A stretch of DNA of 7,307 nucleotides from NCBI GenBank assembly GCA_018608925.1, contig JABAYQ010000017.1, positions 1,233-8,539 of the forward strand, in the 5' to 3' direction. How positions within the stretch are numbered: the stretch's first letter is position 1; each line of letters opens with the position of its first letter. This stretch comes from Cryomorphaceae bacterium (lineage in GTDB: Bacteria > Bacteroidota > Bacteroidia > Flavobacteriales > UBA7312). The translations under genes were made by a program, and so were the position numbers. Positions 1 to 6,980 of the stretch are shown here, piece by piece. The notes under the pieces are model-generated. The model was given only the letters and a program-made list of their open reading frames with translations, was not told the DNA's origin and did no database searches.

Positions 1-1
1 T

Positions 2-136
2 GATTTCCCTGTTGATATTTTAGGGGCTAAAAATATTGGAATGGATCAAATTTATTTTAATCCTTATGATAATAAAATAGATGGAAAACCAACTTTTGAG
101 ATTAGCTGTTTGAGTGAGCTTCTTCGTTTATTATAA
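2..136 (+). CDS. HAD-superfamily hydrolase, YjjG-like, C-terminal end only (5' truncated by window)
   Basis: This is the last 44 codons of a plus-strand gene that begins before the window and ends in TAA. The visible text DFPVDILGAKNIGMDQIYFN matches HAD motif IV and what follows it in the HAD-IA/YjjG group (GDxxxxDIxGAxNxGM, then IYFNP). The first aspartate of the motif would lie just outside the window; base 1 is a T, compatible with the third base of a GAT codon. The tail PTFEISCLSELLRLL is the usual ending of this family, which pairs a threat-to-life motif of proline-threonine with a final amphipathic helix. YjjG-type enzymes dephosphorylate nucleoside monophosphates, including non-canonical pyrimidines, in the cytoplasm. 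Another HAD-IA phosphatase is possible because the catalytic N-terminus is unseen. The gene converges on aroA and its last 35 bp overlap the end of that gene. Confidence 0.75.
   Translation, partial: DFPVDILGAKNIGMDQIYFNPYDNKIDGKPTFEISCLSELLRLL
102..136. other. Tail-to-tail coding overlap between the HAD hydrolase gene and aroA
   Basis: The minus-strand TAA of aroA lies at 102-104 and the plus-strand TAA of the HAD gene at 134-136, so 35 bp code on both strands. The overlap covers the last eleven residues of the HAD protein and about the last ten of AroA. By eye I see no G+C-rich hairpin followed by a T-run on either strand in or next to it, so each transcript probably runs into the other gene. 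Confidence 0.85.
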
Positions 137-1337
137 ATCCTACTGTTTGTAAGTCTTGCCAGAATTTTGGGTACGATTTTTTTACTACATCAACATCTTC
201 AATTACAATTCTGTTTTGCAATGCAAATGGTGCCAGCGACATAGCTATTCTATGGTCTTTGTAGGTCTTAAATCTAATGGCATTTGCTTGGTTTTTAAAT
301 CCATCAATTATCAGACTAGAGTCATTTGTTTTGCATGTAACTCCACATTTTTCTAATTCGGTTCTTAAACTCCTTAACCTATCGGACTCTTTGTTTTTTA
401 GGGTTTGCAAACCAGTAAATTTTGCTTTCTTTTTGTCGAAAGCATAGCTGCATATTAACGATAGGGATAGATCAGGAAGATCAACTAAGTTTATTGTAGA
501 ATCGGTTTTACTCTTTTTACCTTCTTTATTTGCGATTAAATAATCGCCTTCAAAATAAGTATTTACACCAAGTCTTTTGAAAAAGCTTGGCGTTTCTCTA
601 TCGCCTTGCCACGAATTTTCTTGCAACCCTTTTAGTTTGATTGAGCCTTCTTTACTTAGGCTAACCATTTCAAGCCAAAATCCTACAGCACTCCAATCGC
701 TTTCAATATTTATGTTTTGAGCTTGAATTTCTTGCTTTTTTATTTCAATAACATTGTTTTTCCAGCTATGTTTTATGCCGAAATAAGCTAGCATTTCTAG
801 AGTCATTTCTATGTATGGTTTAGATACAAGATCATCTTCAATTATTAACCTAAGTCCTTTTTTTAGTTTTGGAGCTATCATTAACAAAGAAGAGATAAAC
901 TGACTACTTGTTGAGCCTTTTATTTTTACTTCTCCACCTTCTATTGTTGCACCTATTATTTTTAGTGGTGGTTTGTTTTCATTTTCTAAATATTTGATTT
1001 TAGCTCCGAGTTTCCTTAACGCATCTACTAAATCTCCTATTGGTCTTTGCTTCATCCTTTGGCTTCCTGTCAGTATAAATTGACCCTCAGTAACAGATAG
1101 GTATGAGGTCAGGAAACGAAAAGCAGTTCCTGCATCGTCCACATTAATTTCACCATCTTTTATTTTTAATGCATTTTCAAGCAATACAGTATCGTTAGCT
1201 TGCGAAAGGTTTTCGATATTAAAAGAATCAGCGTTTAACGCTTTAATTATTAACGCTCTATTGCTTAAGCTTTTAGATCGTGGAAGTTTAATTTCTCCTT
1301 GAATAATTGCGCTAGGGTGAAATAATGAGTAATTCAT
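102..1337 (-). CDS. aroA: 3-phosphoshikimate 1-carboxyvinyltransferase (EPSP synthase)
   Basis: AroA joins shikimate-3-phosphate and phosphoenolpyruvate to give EPSP, the sixth step of the shikimate pathway, in the cytoplasm. The 411 residues show the family motifs in order: SKSLSNRA (K22, S23 and R27, numbered as in the E. coli enzyme); DAGTAFRF (68-75, the glyphosate-region loop); LTGSQRMKQRPIGDL (89-103); GSTSSQF (141-147); SDWSA (213-217); D289 in PDLSLSL, matching the catalytic aspartate; NKESDRL with E317; and YKDHRIAM (359-366). It is about 16 residues shorter than the E. coli protein, mostly between residues 55 and 68. Position 20, glycine in the E. coli motif PGSKS, is arginine here. 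The last seven residues (EEAHSNS) look like an extension and are encoded in the overlap with the HAD gene. The start at 1337 fits the family N-terminus and lies 12 bp after the methyltransferase-like gene, with no clear Shine-Dalgarno. It is the last gene of the minus-strand train. Confidence 0.96.
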   Translation of the reverse strand: MNYSLFHPSAIIQGEIKLPRSKSLSNRALIIKALNADSFNIENLSQANDTVLLENALKIKDGEINVDDAGTAFRFLTSYLSVTEGQFILTGSQRMKQRPIGDLVDALRKLGAKIKYLENENKPPLKIIGATIEGGEVKIKGSTSSQFISSLLMIAPKLKKGLRLIIEDDLVSKPYIEMTLEMLAYFGIKHSWKNNVIEIKKQEIQAQNINIESDWSAVGFWLEMVSLSKEGSIKLKGLQENSWQGDRETPSFFKRLGVNTYFEGDYLIANKEGKKSKTDSTINLVDLPDLSLSLICSYAFDKKKAKFTGLQTLKNKESDRLRSLRTELEKCGVTCKTNDSSLIIDGFKNQANAIRFKTYKDHRIAMSLAPFALQNRIVIEDVDVVKKSYPKFWQDLQTVGFIINEEAHSNS

Positions 1338-1349
1338 AGTTTGAAGACA

Positions 1350-2114
1350 TTAATAAAAGTCGAAACCTAGAATATTATATTTCCCAAGTCTCTCTTCTTT
1401 TAATTCGAATGTAGTTGTATCCGATTTTTTATCCCATTTCATTTCAAAGTTTCTTTGAAAATTGTTCTTCAAAAAACGTGCGTTATTTGTTCGACCATCA
1501 ACCAGTATCATAGTTTCTGGAAGTAAAACTGGCTCCATTCTTAAGATATCTGCGGACATAACAGTTCGCTCGTCGCATTGGAAAGTTAATCCGTTTAAAT
1601 CCCCTTTTACATCTTTTGGTGATGGACCGTCTAAATAAATAAAGTCTGGAACAATATCAGGTAGACTATTATAATAATGGCAGATTCTGTCGTTAAAAGT
1701 TCCTATGCTTAATGTACTATGGTGAAAGCTAATGAAGCTTTTTAGTCTTTCCGGAAAATTTGTTTTGCTATGATTCATCCAATTGTGGTCAGAATCGACA
1801 CTAAAAAGTTGAAACATATGGTTGTTTCTTATTTGAGGCTTTTCGCTTAACTGATCAAACTCTTTTTTGTTTTTCATTAGGGCATCAGCCATAACTATAG
1901 AGGATAGCCCAAGGCCAAATTCTAAAATGGTAAACGATTTCCTATTTCTTACTAGTTGATGAATTCTTGCCAAATCATCAAGATCTGCAGGAAAAGGAAT
2001 GTTGAGTTTGCCGCTAACCGAATCATGAGCCATTTCTACATAATCAGCATTTTCTTCTAAATCAAAATATTGATCTATTCCTTCTTCTATTAAATATTCT
2101 CTTGATTTACTCAT
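1350..2114 (-). CDS. Putative class I SAM-dependent methyltransferase-like protein
   Basis: A 254-residue soluble protein that I cannot place in a named family. Residues 62-79 contain ILEFGLGLSS (E65, G67, G69, S71), which resembles motif I of Rossmann-fold methyltransferases. It is followed by LFSVDSD (103-109), a plausible motif II acidic end of strand 2, and DFIYLDGPSP (157-166), the strand-4 type motif seen in Methyltransf_24-like enzymes. ILVDGRTNNARFL (203-215) would be the next strand and helix. Residues 80-102 form a charged insertion between strands 1 and 2. There is no signal peptide or membrane segment, so it is probably cytoplasmic. It lies 13 bp after aroB and 12 bp before aroA, in the same direction and surely co-transcribed, but no methyl transfer is needed between those two steps. 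Similar proteins often modify glycans or small molecules, but the substrate here is unknown. The start codon has no Shine-Dalgarno. The fold call is moderately supported; the activity is inference. Confidence 0.6.
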   Translation of the reverse strand: MSKSREYLIEEGIDQYFDLEENADYVEMAHDSVSGKLNIPFPADLDDLARIHQLVRNRKSFTILEFGLGLSSIVMADALMKNKKEFDQLSEKPQIRNNHMFQLFSVDSDHNWMNHSKTNFPERLKSFISFHHSTLSIGTFNDRICHYYNSLPDIVPDFIYLDGPSPKDVKGDLNGLTFQCDERTVMSADILRMEPVLLPETMILVDGRTNNARFLKNNFQRNFEMKWDKKSDTTTFELKEERLGKYNILGFDFY

Positions 2115-2127
2115 AATAGTATAGATG

Positions 2128-3138
2128 CTAAAAGTATTTTTTTATTTCTTGTTGATTGAAGCTAATGTTTTCTTGGCATTTGCCTATGCTTGTTAAAAGA
2201 GAAAATTGAATTTTTCCAGAACTATTTTTTTTATCATGAATAAACCATTTTTCTAATTCTTCAAAAGTAGGAAGCGTTGGAAGTGCTATGTTTTTACTTA
2301 AAAATTGTTCTATTTGATTGCAATCATCCTGGCTTATGCCTGACATTTTAGACTCTACAATCATTCCTAAAGCAATAGCCTCTCCGTGTAATACTTCTTT
2401 GCCAGTTTCCAAATAATGGCTTTCTATTGCGTGGCCAATAGTGTGGCCAAAGTTTAATTGTTTTCTAATAGATTTTTCTAAGGGGTCTTCTTCAACAATT
2501 TTATTTTTAATCAGAACAGATTTATTTATTATCTCTTTCCAATCTGTTTGGCTAAAGTCTGTCTCTAATAATAATTCCCAATACTGTTTGTCGGATATTA
2601 AAGCATGTTTTACTATTTCTGCAAAACCAGAGCTTATTTGTCTTTTACTAAGTGTTTCTAAAAAAGTTGGACAAATTATTACTTGTTGTGGATTGCTAAA
2701 AAGACCAATTTGATTTTTTAAAGTTAGAAAGTCTACACCTGTTTTTCCTCCAACGGATGCGTCAACCATAGAAAGTAGGGTGGTAGGTATATGAATAAAG
2801 TCGATTCCTCTTTTGAAACAACTTGCACAGAATCCACCTAAATCACAAACTACTCCGCCACCTAAACAGATAAGTAAAGAGTTTCTGTCAAAATGACTTT
2901 GACTAAGTTCGTTCCAAACAATCTGGCAACGACTTAAGTCTTTGTTAATTTCTCCCGACGATATACTAATTATCTTTGCTTTTTTTAAGCTAGGATTAGA
3001 TTCTAGAAGTTTTGGCAAACAATGTTCCTTAGTATTTTCGTCTACTAAGATTGCTATTTGAGAATAGTTCTGATATTGAACAGAAGACAATTTATCGTCT
3101 CCTATATATATTGTGTAGTTAGAACTATTAATTTCCAT
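2128..3138 (-). CDS. aroB: 3-dehydroquinate synthase
   Basis: AroB converts DAHP to 3-dehydroquinate with NAD and a divalent metal, the second step of the shikimate pathway, in the cytoplasm. The N-terminal Rossmann part carries VDENT (32-36), GEINK (62-66) and the NAD-binding ICLGGGVVCDLGGF (90-103). It is followed by RGIDFIHIPTTLLSMVDASV (110-129) and GGKTGVD (130-136). The C-terminal half has the metal ligands E174 (in GFAEIVKHA), H232 and H251, and the catalytic H236 in NFGHTIGHAIE; H232 and H251 align with H271 and H287 of the Aspergillus enzyme. At 336 residues it is a little shorter than the roughly 360 of E. coli AroB but complete. Its ATG overlaps the TAA of the pafA-like gene by one base (TAATG), suggesting translational re-initiation. 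It stops in TAG, 13 bp before the methyltransferase-like gene. Confidence 0.96.
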   Translation of the reverse strand: MEINSSNYTIYIGDDKLSSVQYQNYSQIAILVDENTKEHCLPKLLESNPSLKKAKIISISSGEINKDLSRCQIVWNELSQSHFDRNSLLICLGGGVVCDLGGFCASCFKRGIDFIHIPTTLLSMVDASVGGKTGVDFLTLKNQIGLFSNPQQVIICPTFLETLSKRQISSGFAEIVKHALISDKQYWELLLETDFSQTDWKEIINKSVLIKNKIVEEDPLEKSIRKQLNFGHTIGHAIESHYLETGKEVLHGEAIALGMIVESKMSGISQDDCNQIEQFLSKNIALPTLPTFEELEKWFIHDKKNSSGKIQFSLLTSIGKCQENISFNQQEIKKYF

Positions 3139-4691
3139 TATTCCGTAATATTAGTTATTGGGTTTCCTGTACATCCATTAGGGAATGAAATGCCTAATAA
3201 AGTAGAAATAGTTGGAGCAATGTCTTTAATGTTTATGTGGCTATCGTTTAGTCCGCTTTCCACTTTGTTACCCCAAAAAATAAGAGGTACGTGAGTGTCA
3301 TAACTATAATGGGAGCCGTGTGTAGTTCCTGTAGGAGAACTCCATTCTATCCATCCTGGTTCTAGAGAAATAATCACATCTCCTGATCTTTTTTGATTGA
3401 AGCCATTCTGTATTAAAGAGTGTAGACTATTTTGATATTCGTTGTGGTGAAGTTGATGAGCGCTAAAAGTATTGTTAATCGCTTTTTTCTGTATTAAAAA
3501 GTCAGCACACTTTTGCTGGATTTTTTCATTCTCTATGTTTTTACTTTCTATTAGTGCTCTATCAAGAAAAAACTGCTGATTAGAATATCTCAATACCCAT
3601 TGTTCTTGTCCGTATATTTTGCTTAAATAGGTGTTAAGTTCATCTTTCAATCTGCTAGCAACAAAATATCCTGCAGGTATTTTTCTTTCCATTAGTTCGT
3701 TTGGCACACTTACTACACCATGGTCTGCAGTAAGAAAAACGACAGTATTTTCTTTGCCTATTTTTGTGTCTATGTAGCTTAGAATTTTAGCAATTTCTTT
3801 ATCCATCTTAATATAAGTATCTACTAATTCTGGAGCATGTGGTCCGAATTGATGGCCTATGTAATCGGTAGAGGAGTAGCTGATGCTTATGAAATCAGTA
3901 TTAGAATTTTGACCTAACTTTTCGTTTTTCATAAGAGCAAGCCCTAAATTTGTTAAAATCTCATTTCCCATTGGGGTAGATTTAATAGAGCCCGGACCTT
4001 TATTAATAAGCATAGAATCTAGTGGGTATTCAAAAGAAGTTGTTTTCCATTTGCCTCTAAAATAGCTGCTTGCTGGTTTGTCTTTCTGATGTTCTGTTAG
4101 CCATTCAGGAAGCATATCCATATAATAGCTACTCGTTATCCAGTCTCCGTTGTTGTCCATCCAAAAGGCACCGTTTGCAGCATGACCAGCTGGTAATATT
4201 GCTCCTCTATCTTTTAAAGATATTCCGTATACTTTAGCGTCGGGATTAAATAATTTTAGTTCGTCTCCAATAGTAGTACTTAACATTCTTCTAGGTGACA
4301 TTTTTCCGTAGCTAGATTCTTCGTCGACATGGTCTTGGCAGTCGCAAACAGTGGTAGTAGTTCCGTCGCCGGCACAATATACCGATTTAGCACTTTCTTT
4401 ATCGTACCAATTGTTTCCAATAATTCCGTGAATGGAAGGCGTTGTTCCTGTGAAAATACTAGCGTGTCCTGGGCCAGTATAGGTTGGCATATAACTAAAG
4501 TGGGTGTTTCTACAAAAGTATCCTTCGTTAACCAATCTTTTAAAGCCATCGTCTTCAAATTCATTCCAAAATCGATAAACATAATCGTAACGCATTTGAT
4601 CGATAACGATAGCAACTACCAGTTTTGGTTTTTCTTGAGCCTGACAAAAATTTGCTAAAAGGATTAGTAATATAACTAGAGAATTTTTCAT
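3138..4691 (-). CDS. pafA: PafA-like periplasmic alkaline phosphatase
   Basis: A 517-residue member of the alkaline phosphatase superfamily that should release phosphate from organic monoesters outside the inner membrane. Residues 1-18 form a signal peptide (short basic start, hydrophobic LVILLILLA, probable cleavage before QEKPK). The active site matches the Elizabethkingia PafA layout with conserved spacing: D31 in VIDQM, nucleophile T72 in PTYTGPGH, N93 in IGNNW, K160 and R162 in LKDRGAI, D276 and H280 in TDYIGH, D323 and H324 in TADHGV, and H458 in THGSHYSYD. The K and R pair typical of phosphate monoesterases separates it from NPP-type diesterases. A cysteine group at C106, C116 and C118 could form a disulfide in the periplasm. 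The start at 4691 overlaps the stop of the 49-codon gene as ATGA, and the TAA shares a base with the aroB ATG. PafA-type enzymes are known as phosphate-irrepressible; no Pho-box-like site is visible here, and there is no intergenic room for one. Confidence 0.92.
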   Translation of the reverse strand: MKNSLVILLILLANFCQAQEKPKLVVAIVIDQMRYDYVYRFWNEFEDDGFKRLVNEGYFCRNTHFSYMPTYTGPGHASIFTGTTPSIHGIIGNNWYDKESAKSVYCAGDGTTTTVCDCQDHVDEESSYGKMSPRRMLSTTIGDELKLFNPDAKVYGISLKDRGAILPAGHAANGAFWMDNNGDWITSSYYMDMLPEWLTEHQKDKPASSYFRGKWKTTSFEYPLDSMLINKGPGSIKSTPMGNEILTNLGLALMKNEKLGQNSNTDFISISYSSTDYIGHQFGPHAPELVDTYIKMDKEIAKILSYIDTKIGKENTVVFLTADHGVVSVPNELMERKIPAGYFVASRLKDELNTYLSKIYGQEQWVLRYSNQQFFLDRALIESKNIENEKIQQKCADFLIQKKAINNTFSAHQLHHNEYQNSLHSLIQNGFNQKRSGDVIISLEPGWIEWSSPTGTTHGSHYSYDTHVPLIFWGNKVESGLNDSHINIKDIAPTISTLLGISFPNGCTGNPITNITE

Positions 4692-4837
4692 TTTATACGT
4701 TTGTTAATTTGATAGATAAGGACGGATAAAGCAACGGCAACTAATACATCAAAAATAGGTTTTACATCAGGAAATCCAAAATTCCAGATGGTAACCAGTA
4801 TTAGCCAAACAAACCAAGTTTTGTTAAATTGTTTCAT
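4688..4837 (-). CDS. Small two-helix membrane protein, 49 residues, function unknown
   Basis: A short ORF that size-limited gene calling would miss. I translated it by hand: it starts MKQFNKTWFVWLILV and ends VLIYQINKRIK, with TGA at 4690-4688. Residues 8-22 (WFVWLILVTIWNFGF) and about 28-43 (IFDVLVAVALSVLIYQ) are hydrophobic enough to be two membrane helices joined by a short polar turn (PDVKP, 23-27). Lysines at 2 and 6 and the basic end KRIK suggest both termini face the cytoplasm. Its ATG overlaps the PAP2 gene's TGA as ATGA, and its own TGA overlaps the pafA ATG as ATGA, so it fills the gap between the two phosphatase genes exactly. This double fit, with an open frame of sensible membrane composition, is strong evidence that it is a real translated gene. 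I do not recognise the family. A membrane partner of either phosphatase is possible but unproven. Confidence 0.85.
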   Translation of the reverse strand: MKQFNKTWFVWLILVTIWNFGFPDVKPIFDVLVAVALSVLIYQINKRIK

Positions 4838-5409
4838 CCGATTTTAAAAGTACTTTTAAAAAAGTTGGTTAAGGTCTTTTCGTATTTGTTATAAATCTTC
4901 ACTAATATTAAGGATACTGTAGTTCCGTAAATCATGCCAAATAAAATGTCTAAGGGATAATGAACTCCTACGTACACTCTGCTGAAAGAAACTATAGCAG
5001 CCCATAAGAATAATAGTGCGAATGTTTTTTTATCTAAAATGCTTCCAATAAAAACAGCAAGTCCGAATACGTTAGATGCGTGCGAGGAAATAAATCCAAA
5101 TTGACCGCCACAACCTTCGGTTACCAATCTTACATTATCTAAAAAGTGACAAGGTCTTAGTCTCTCAAAAACGTTTTTAAATAAATGAACGCTTCCCTGA
5201 TCAGAAATAACAATTATAAGTGTAATGAAAAGTAAGGCTATAAAGCCAGATTGTTTTTTCTTTTTGAAAATAAGGAAAACCAAAAAAGCATATAATGGAA
5301 TCCAAGCCCATTTGTTGCTTGCCAATAAAAAGATAGGGTCCCAGAAAGGCGTTCCTCCTTGGTTGATGAGTCTAAAAAAATAAGTATCTAAATTTAATAG
5401 AGAGTTCAT
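4834..5409 (-). CDS. PAP2-family membrane phosphatase (undecaprenyl-diphosphatase or lipid phosphatase-like)
   Basis: A 191-residue inner-membrane phosphatase with the three PAP2 signature blocks. These are KNVFERLRP (K78, R85, P86), GFISSHASN (S109 and H110, the SSH variant of the PSGH motif), and SRVYVGVHYPLDIL (R144, H150, D154). Hydrophobic segments lie near 25-48, 55-72, 113-124, 129-148 and 152-172, which fits the usual five- to six-helix fold with the active site on the periplasmic face. Likely substrates are undecaprenyl diphosphate, phosphatidylglycerol phosphate or lipid A phosphate; the sequence alone does not decide. The start at 5409 shares one base with the TAA of obg (TAATG), and the TGA overlaps the start of the 49-residue protein (ATGA). 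A perfect 20-bp palindrome lies in its last codons. C87 and C100 flank the segment between the first two motifs and could form a periplasmic disulfide. Confidence 0.9.
   Translation of the reverse strand: MNSLLNLDTYFFRLINQGGTPFWDPIFLLASNKWAWIPLYAFLVFLIFKKKKQSGFIALLFITLIIVISDQGSVHLFKNVFERLRPCHFLDNVRLVTEGCGGQFGFISSHASNVFGLAVFIGSILDKKTFALLFLWAAIVSFSRVYVGVHYPLDILFGMIYGTTVSLILVKIYNKYEKTLTNFFKSTFKIG
4842..4861. repeat. Perfect 20-bp palindrome at the end of the PAP2 gene
   Basis: The sequence TTTTAAAAGTACTTTTAAAA equals its own reverse complement and does not extend further (A on both flanks). It encodes residues KSTF near the PAP2 C-terminus and ends 4 bases before the ATG of the 49-residue protein on the mRNA. 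As RNA it could form an 8-bp A/U stem with a GUAC loop over the start region of the small gene. No T-run follows on either strand, so it is not a typical terminator. It may be a weak translational control element, a protein-binding site, or chance in A+T-rich DNA. Confidence 0.5.
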
Positions 5410-6407
5410 TATTTATTTAGTTTTTGCCACAACATGTCTTTTAATTTTACAATTCCTTTATTAGCCACCGAATAAATAAATATGTGTTCCACTTCTTCAG
5501 GAAGTTCTTTTTCCATTTCGTCGATTAGCTCTTGGTCGAGCATATCCGATTTGCTTATGGCTAGTATTCTTTCTTTATCTAGTAATTCTGGATTATATTT
5601 TTGCAGTTCACCAAGCAAAATTTCGTATTCTTTTTTGATGTTCTCGCTGTCAGCAGGAACCATAAATAGAAGTGTGGAGTTTCGTTCTATGTGTCTTAAA
5701 AATCGCAGACCTAATCCTTTTCCTTCTGCAGCACCCTCTATAATACCAGGGATATCAGCCATAATAAATGATCTATCATCTCTATATGAAATGATCCCTA
5801 AGTTAGGGACTAGTGTTGTAAACGGATAGTTTGCAATTTCTGGCTTTGCAGCAGAAACGATAGAAAGCAGGGTTGATTTCCCAGCATTAGGAAATCCTAC
5901 TAGACCAACATCAGCTAAAACTTTTAGTTCTAAAATAAACCAGTCTTCAAGAGCATCTATACCAGGTTGTGCATACCTTGGTGTCTGATTGGTAGGAGAT
6001 TTGAAGTGTACGTTTCCTCTACCACCTTTTCCACCATCTAATAAAATCACCTCTTCCTGATCGCTAGTTATTTCAAATAAAATTTCTCCTGTTTCCGCAT
6101 TTTTTGCAACAGTACCTAGCGGAACATTGATGATTCTGCTTTCTCCATCTTTTCCAATCTTTTGATTGCCAGAACCACTTCCACCACTATCGGCAAAAAT
6201 ATGTTTGTGGTATTTTAGGTGTAGCAATGTCCAGAGTTGAGCATTTCCTTTTATAATGATATGTCCGCCTCTACCACCATCGCCTCCGTCAGGACCACCT
6301 TTTGCCGTATTTCTATCTCTCAAGAAGTGGGCCGATCCAGAACCTCCTTTACCCGAACGGCAAAAGATCTTTACATAATCTACAAAATTGGAATTTCTAA
6401 CTCTCAT
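5409..6407 (-). CDS. obg: GTPase Obg (CgtA), ribosome assembly
   Basis: Obg is an essential GTPase that binds the large ribosomal subunit during assembly and links it to GTP/ppGpp status. The 332 residues begin with the glycine-rich Obg fold (about 7-163): [31 protein letters not shown] (36-48), GKGGRGN (126-132) and TPRYAQPG (142-149). The G domain follows: GFPNAGKST (171-179), switch I around [14 protein letters not shown] (193-206), DIPG (218-221) with IIEGA after it, SKSD (285-288) in place of the canonical NKxD, and S313-V-A as the G5 loop. SKSD or TKSD is, as I recall, the usual form in Bacteroidota, so I do not read it as a defect. There is no C-terminal OCT domain; the protein ends shortly after the G domain, as in other short Obg proteins. 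Its ATG shares a base with the adk stop codon and its TAA shares a base with the PAP2 start. Confidence 0.96.
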   Translation of the reverse strand: MRVRNSNFVDYVKIFCRSGKGGSGSAHFLRDRNTAKGGPDGGDGGRGGHIIIKGNAQLWTLLHLKYHKHIFADSGGSGSGNQKIGKDGESRIINVPLGTVAKNAETGEILFEITSDQEEVILLDGGKGGRGNVHFKSPTNQTPRYAQPGIDALEDWFILELKVLADVGLVGFPNAGKSTLLSIVSAAKPEIANYPFTTLVPNLGIISYRDDRSFIMADIPGIIEGAAEGKGLGLRFLRHIERNSTLLFMVPADSENIKKEYEILLGELQKYNPELLDKERILAISKSDMLDQELIDEMEKELPEEVEHIFIYSVANKGIVKLKDMLWQKLNK

Positions 6408-6979
6408 TAAATTTGGTCAATTGCGCGACATAATTTGTCATTAATTTCAGCAATAGTACCAACTCCTTCAATTAGAATTAGTTTTTCTTGAGCTAAATAA
6501 TAATCTTTTAATGGTGCAGTTTTATTGTTGTATTCGTTAATTCGGTTGCTGATGATGTCTCTATTCTGATCATCTGCTCTTCCACTTTCTTTCCCTCTTT
6601 CTAGAAGACGATCTACCAATTCTTCAGACTTAACATCTAAAGAAAGCATAGCATTAATGGAAGTTCCTAGTTTCTCAAGAAGGTTGTCAAGAGCTAATGC
6701 TTGTGCAGAAGTTCTAGGGAAACCATCAAATATAAATCCTTTTGCTTGTGTGTTTTTTCCTAATATGGATTCTATCATACCAATAACAACTTCATCGGGA
6801 ACTAAATTCCCTCTATCCATTATTGATTTTGCTTTTAGGCCTAGTTCTGTTCCGTTAGCAATTTCGCCTCTTAGGATATCTCCTGTAGAAAGGTGTATCA
6901 AACCATATTTTTCAATCAATAGTTTTGACTGCGTTCCTTTTCCTGCTCCTGGAGGTCCAAACAATACAATGTTTAACAT
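6407..6979 (-). CDS. adk: Adenylate kinase, short-LID type
   Basis: Adk interconverts ATP and AMP with two ADP in the cytoplasm and sets the adenylate energy balance. The 190-residue protein has the P-loop GPPGAGKGT (8-16), the AMP-site STGDILR (31-37), GNLVPDEVV (57-65), and FDGFPRT (84-90). The LID region is short: [14 protein letters not shown] (123-136), without the long insert or the four-cysteine zinc site, so this is a short-form enzyme like that of other Bacteroidota. R127 and R133 are placed like the LID arginines that bind phosphate, and [13 protein letters not shown] is the usual helix after the LID. The start at 6979 is one base after the hpt stop codon, and the TAA overlaps the obg start by one base, so the three genes are almost certainly co-transcribed. 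Confidence 0.96.
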   Translation of the reverse strand: MLNIVLFGPPGAGKGTQSKLLIEKYGLIHLSTGDILRGEIANGTELGLKAKSIMDRGNLVPDEVVIGMIESILGKNTQAKGFIFDGFPRTSAQALALDNLLEKLGTSINAMLSLDVKSEELVDRLLERGKESGRADDQNRDIISNRINEYNNKTAPLKDYYLAQEKLILIEGVGTIAEINDKLCRAIDQI

Positions 6980-6980
6980 T

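Noticed and set aside
4280..4615. A 111-codon minus-strand open frame inside the pafA-like gene
   Set aside because: It runs in another frame of a gene with a complete catalytic motif set, has no recognisable motif, and is a shadow ORF.
4638..4691. Lipoprotein signal for the PafA-like enzyme (cysteine at residue 16)
   Set aside because: The residues before C16 (A-N-F) do not fit a lipobox because phenylalanine occupies the small-residue position; cleavage before QEKPK by signal peptidase I fits better.
4842..4861. The 20-bp palindrome as an intrinsic terminator
   Set aside because: The stem is all A/U and no T-run follows on either strand; the small gene and pafA overlap directly downstream, which argues for read-through.
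5544..5555. SKSD in Obg as a broken guanine-specificity motif
   Set aside because: S/TKSD in place of NKxD is, to my knowledge, normal in Bacteroidota Obg proteins, and all other G motifs are intact.
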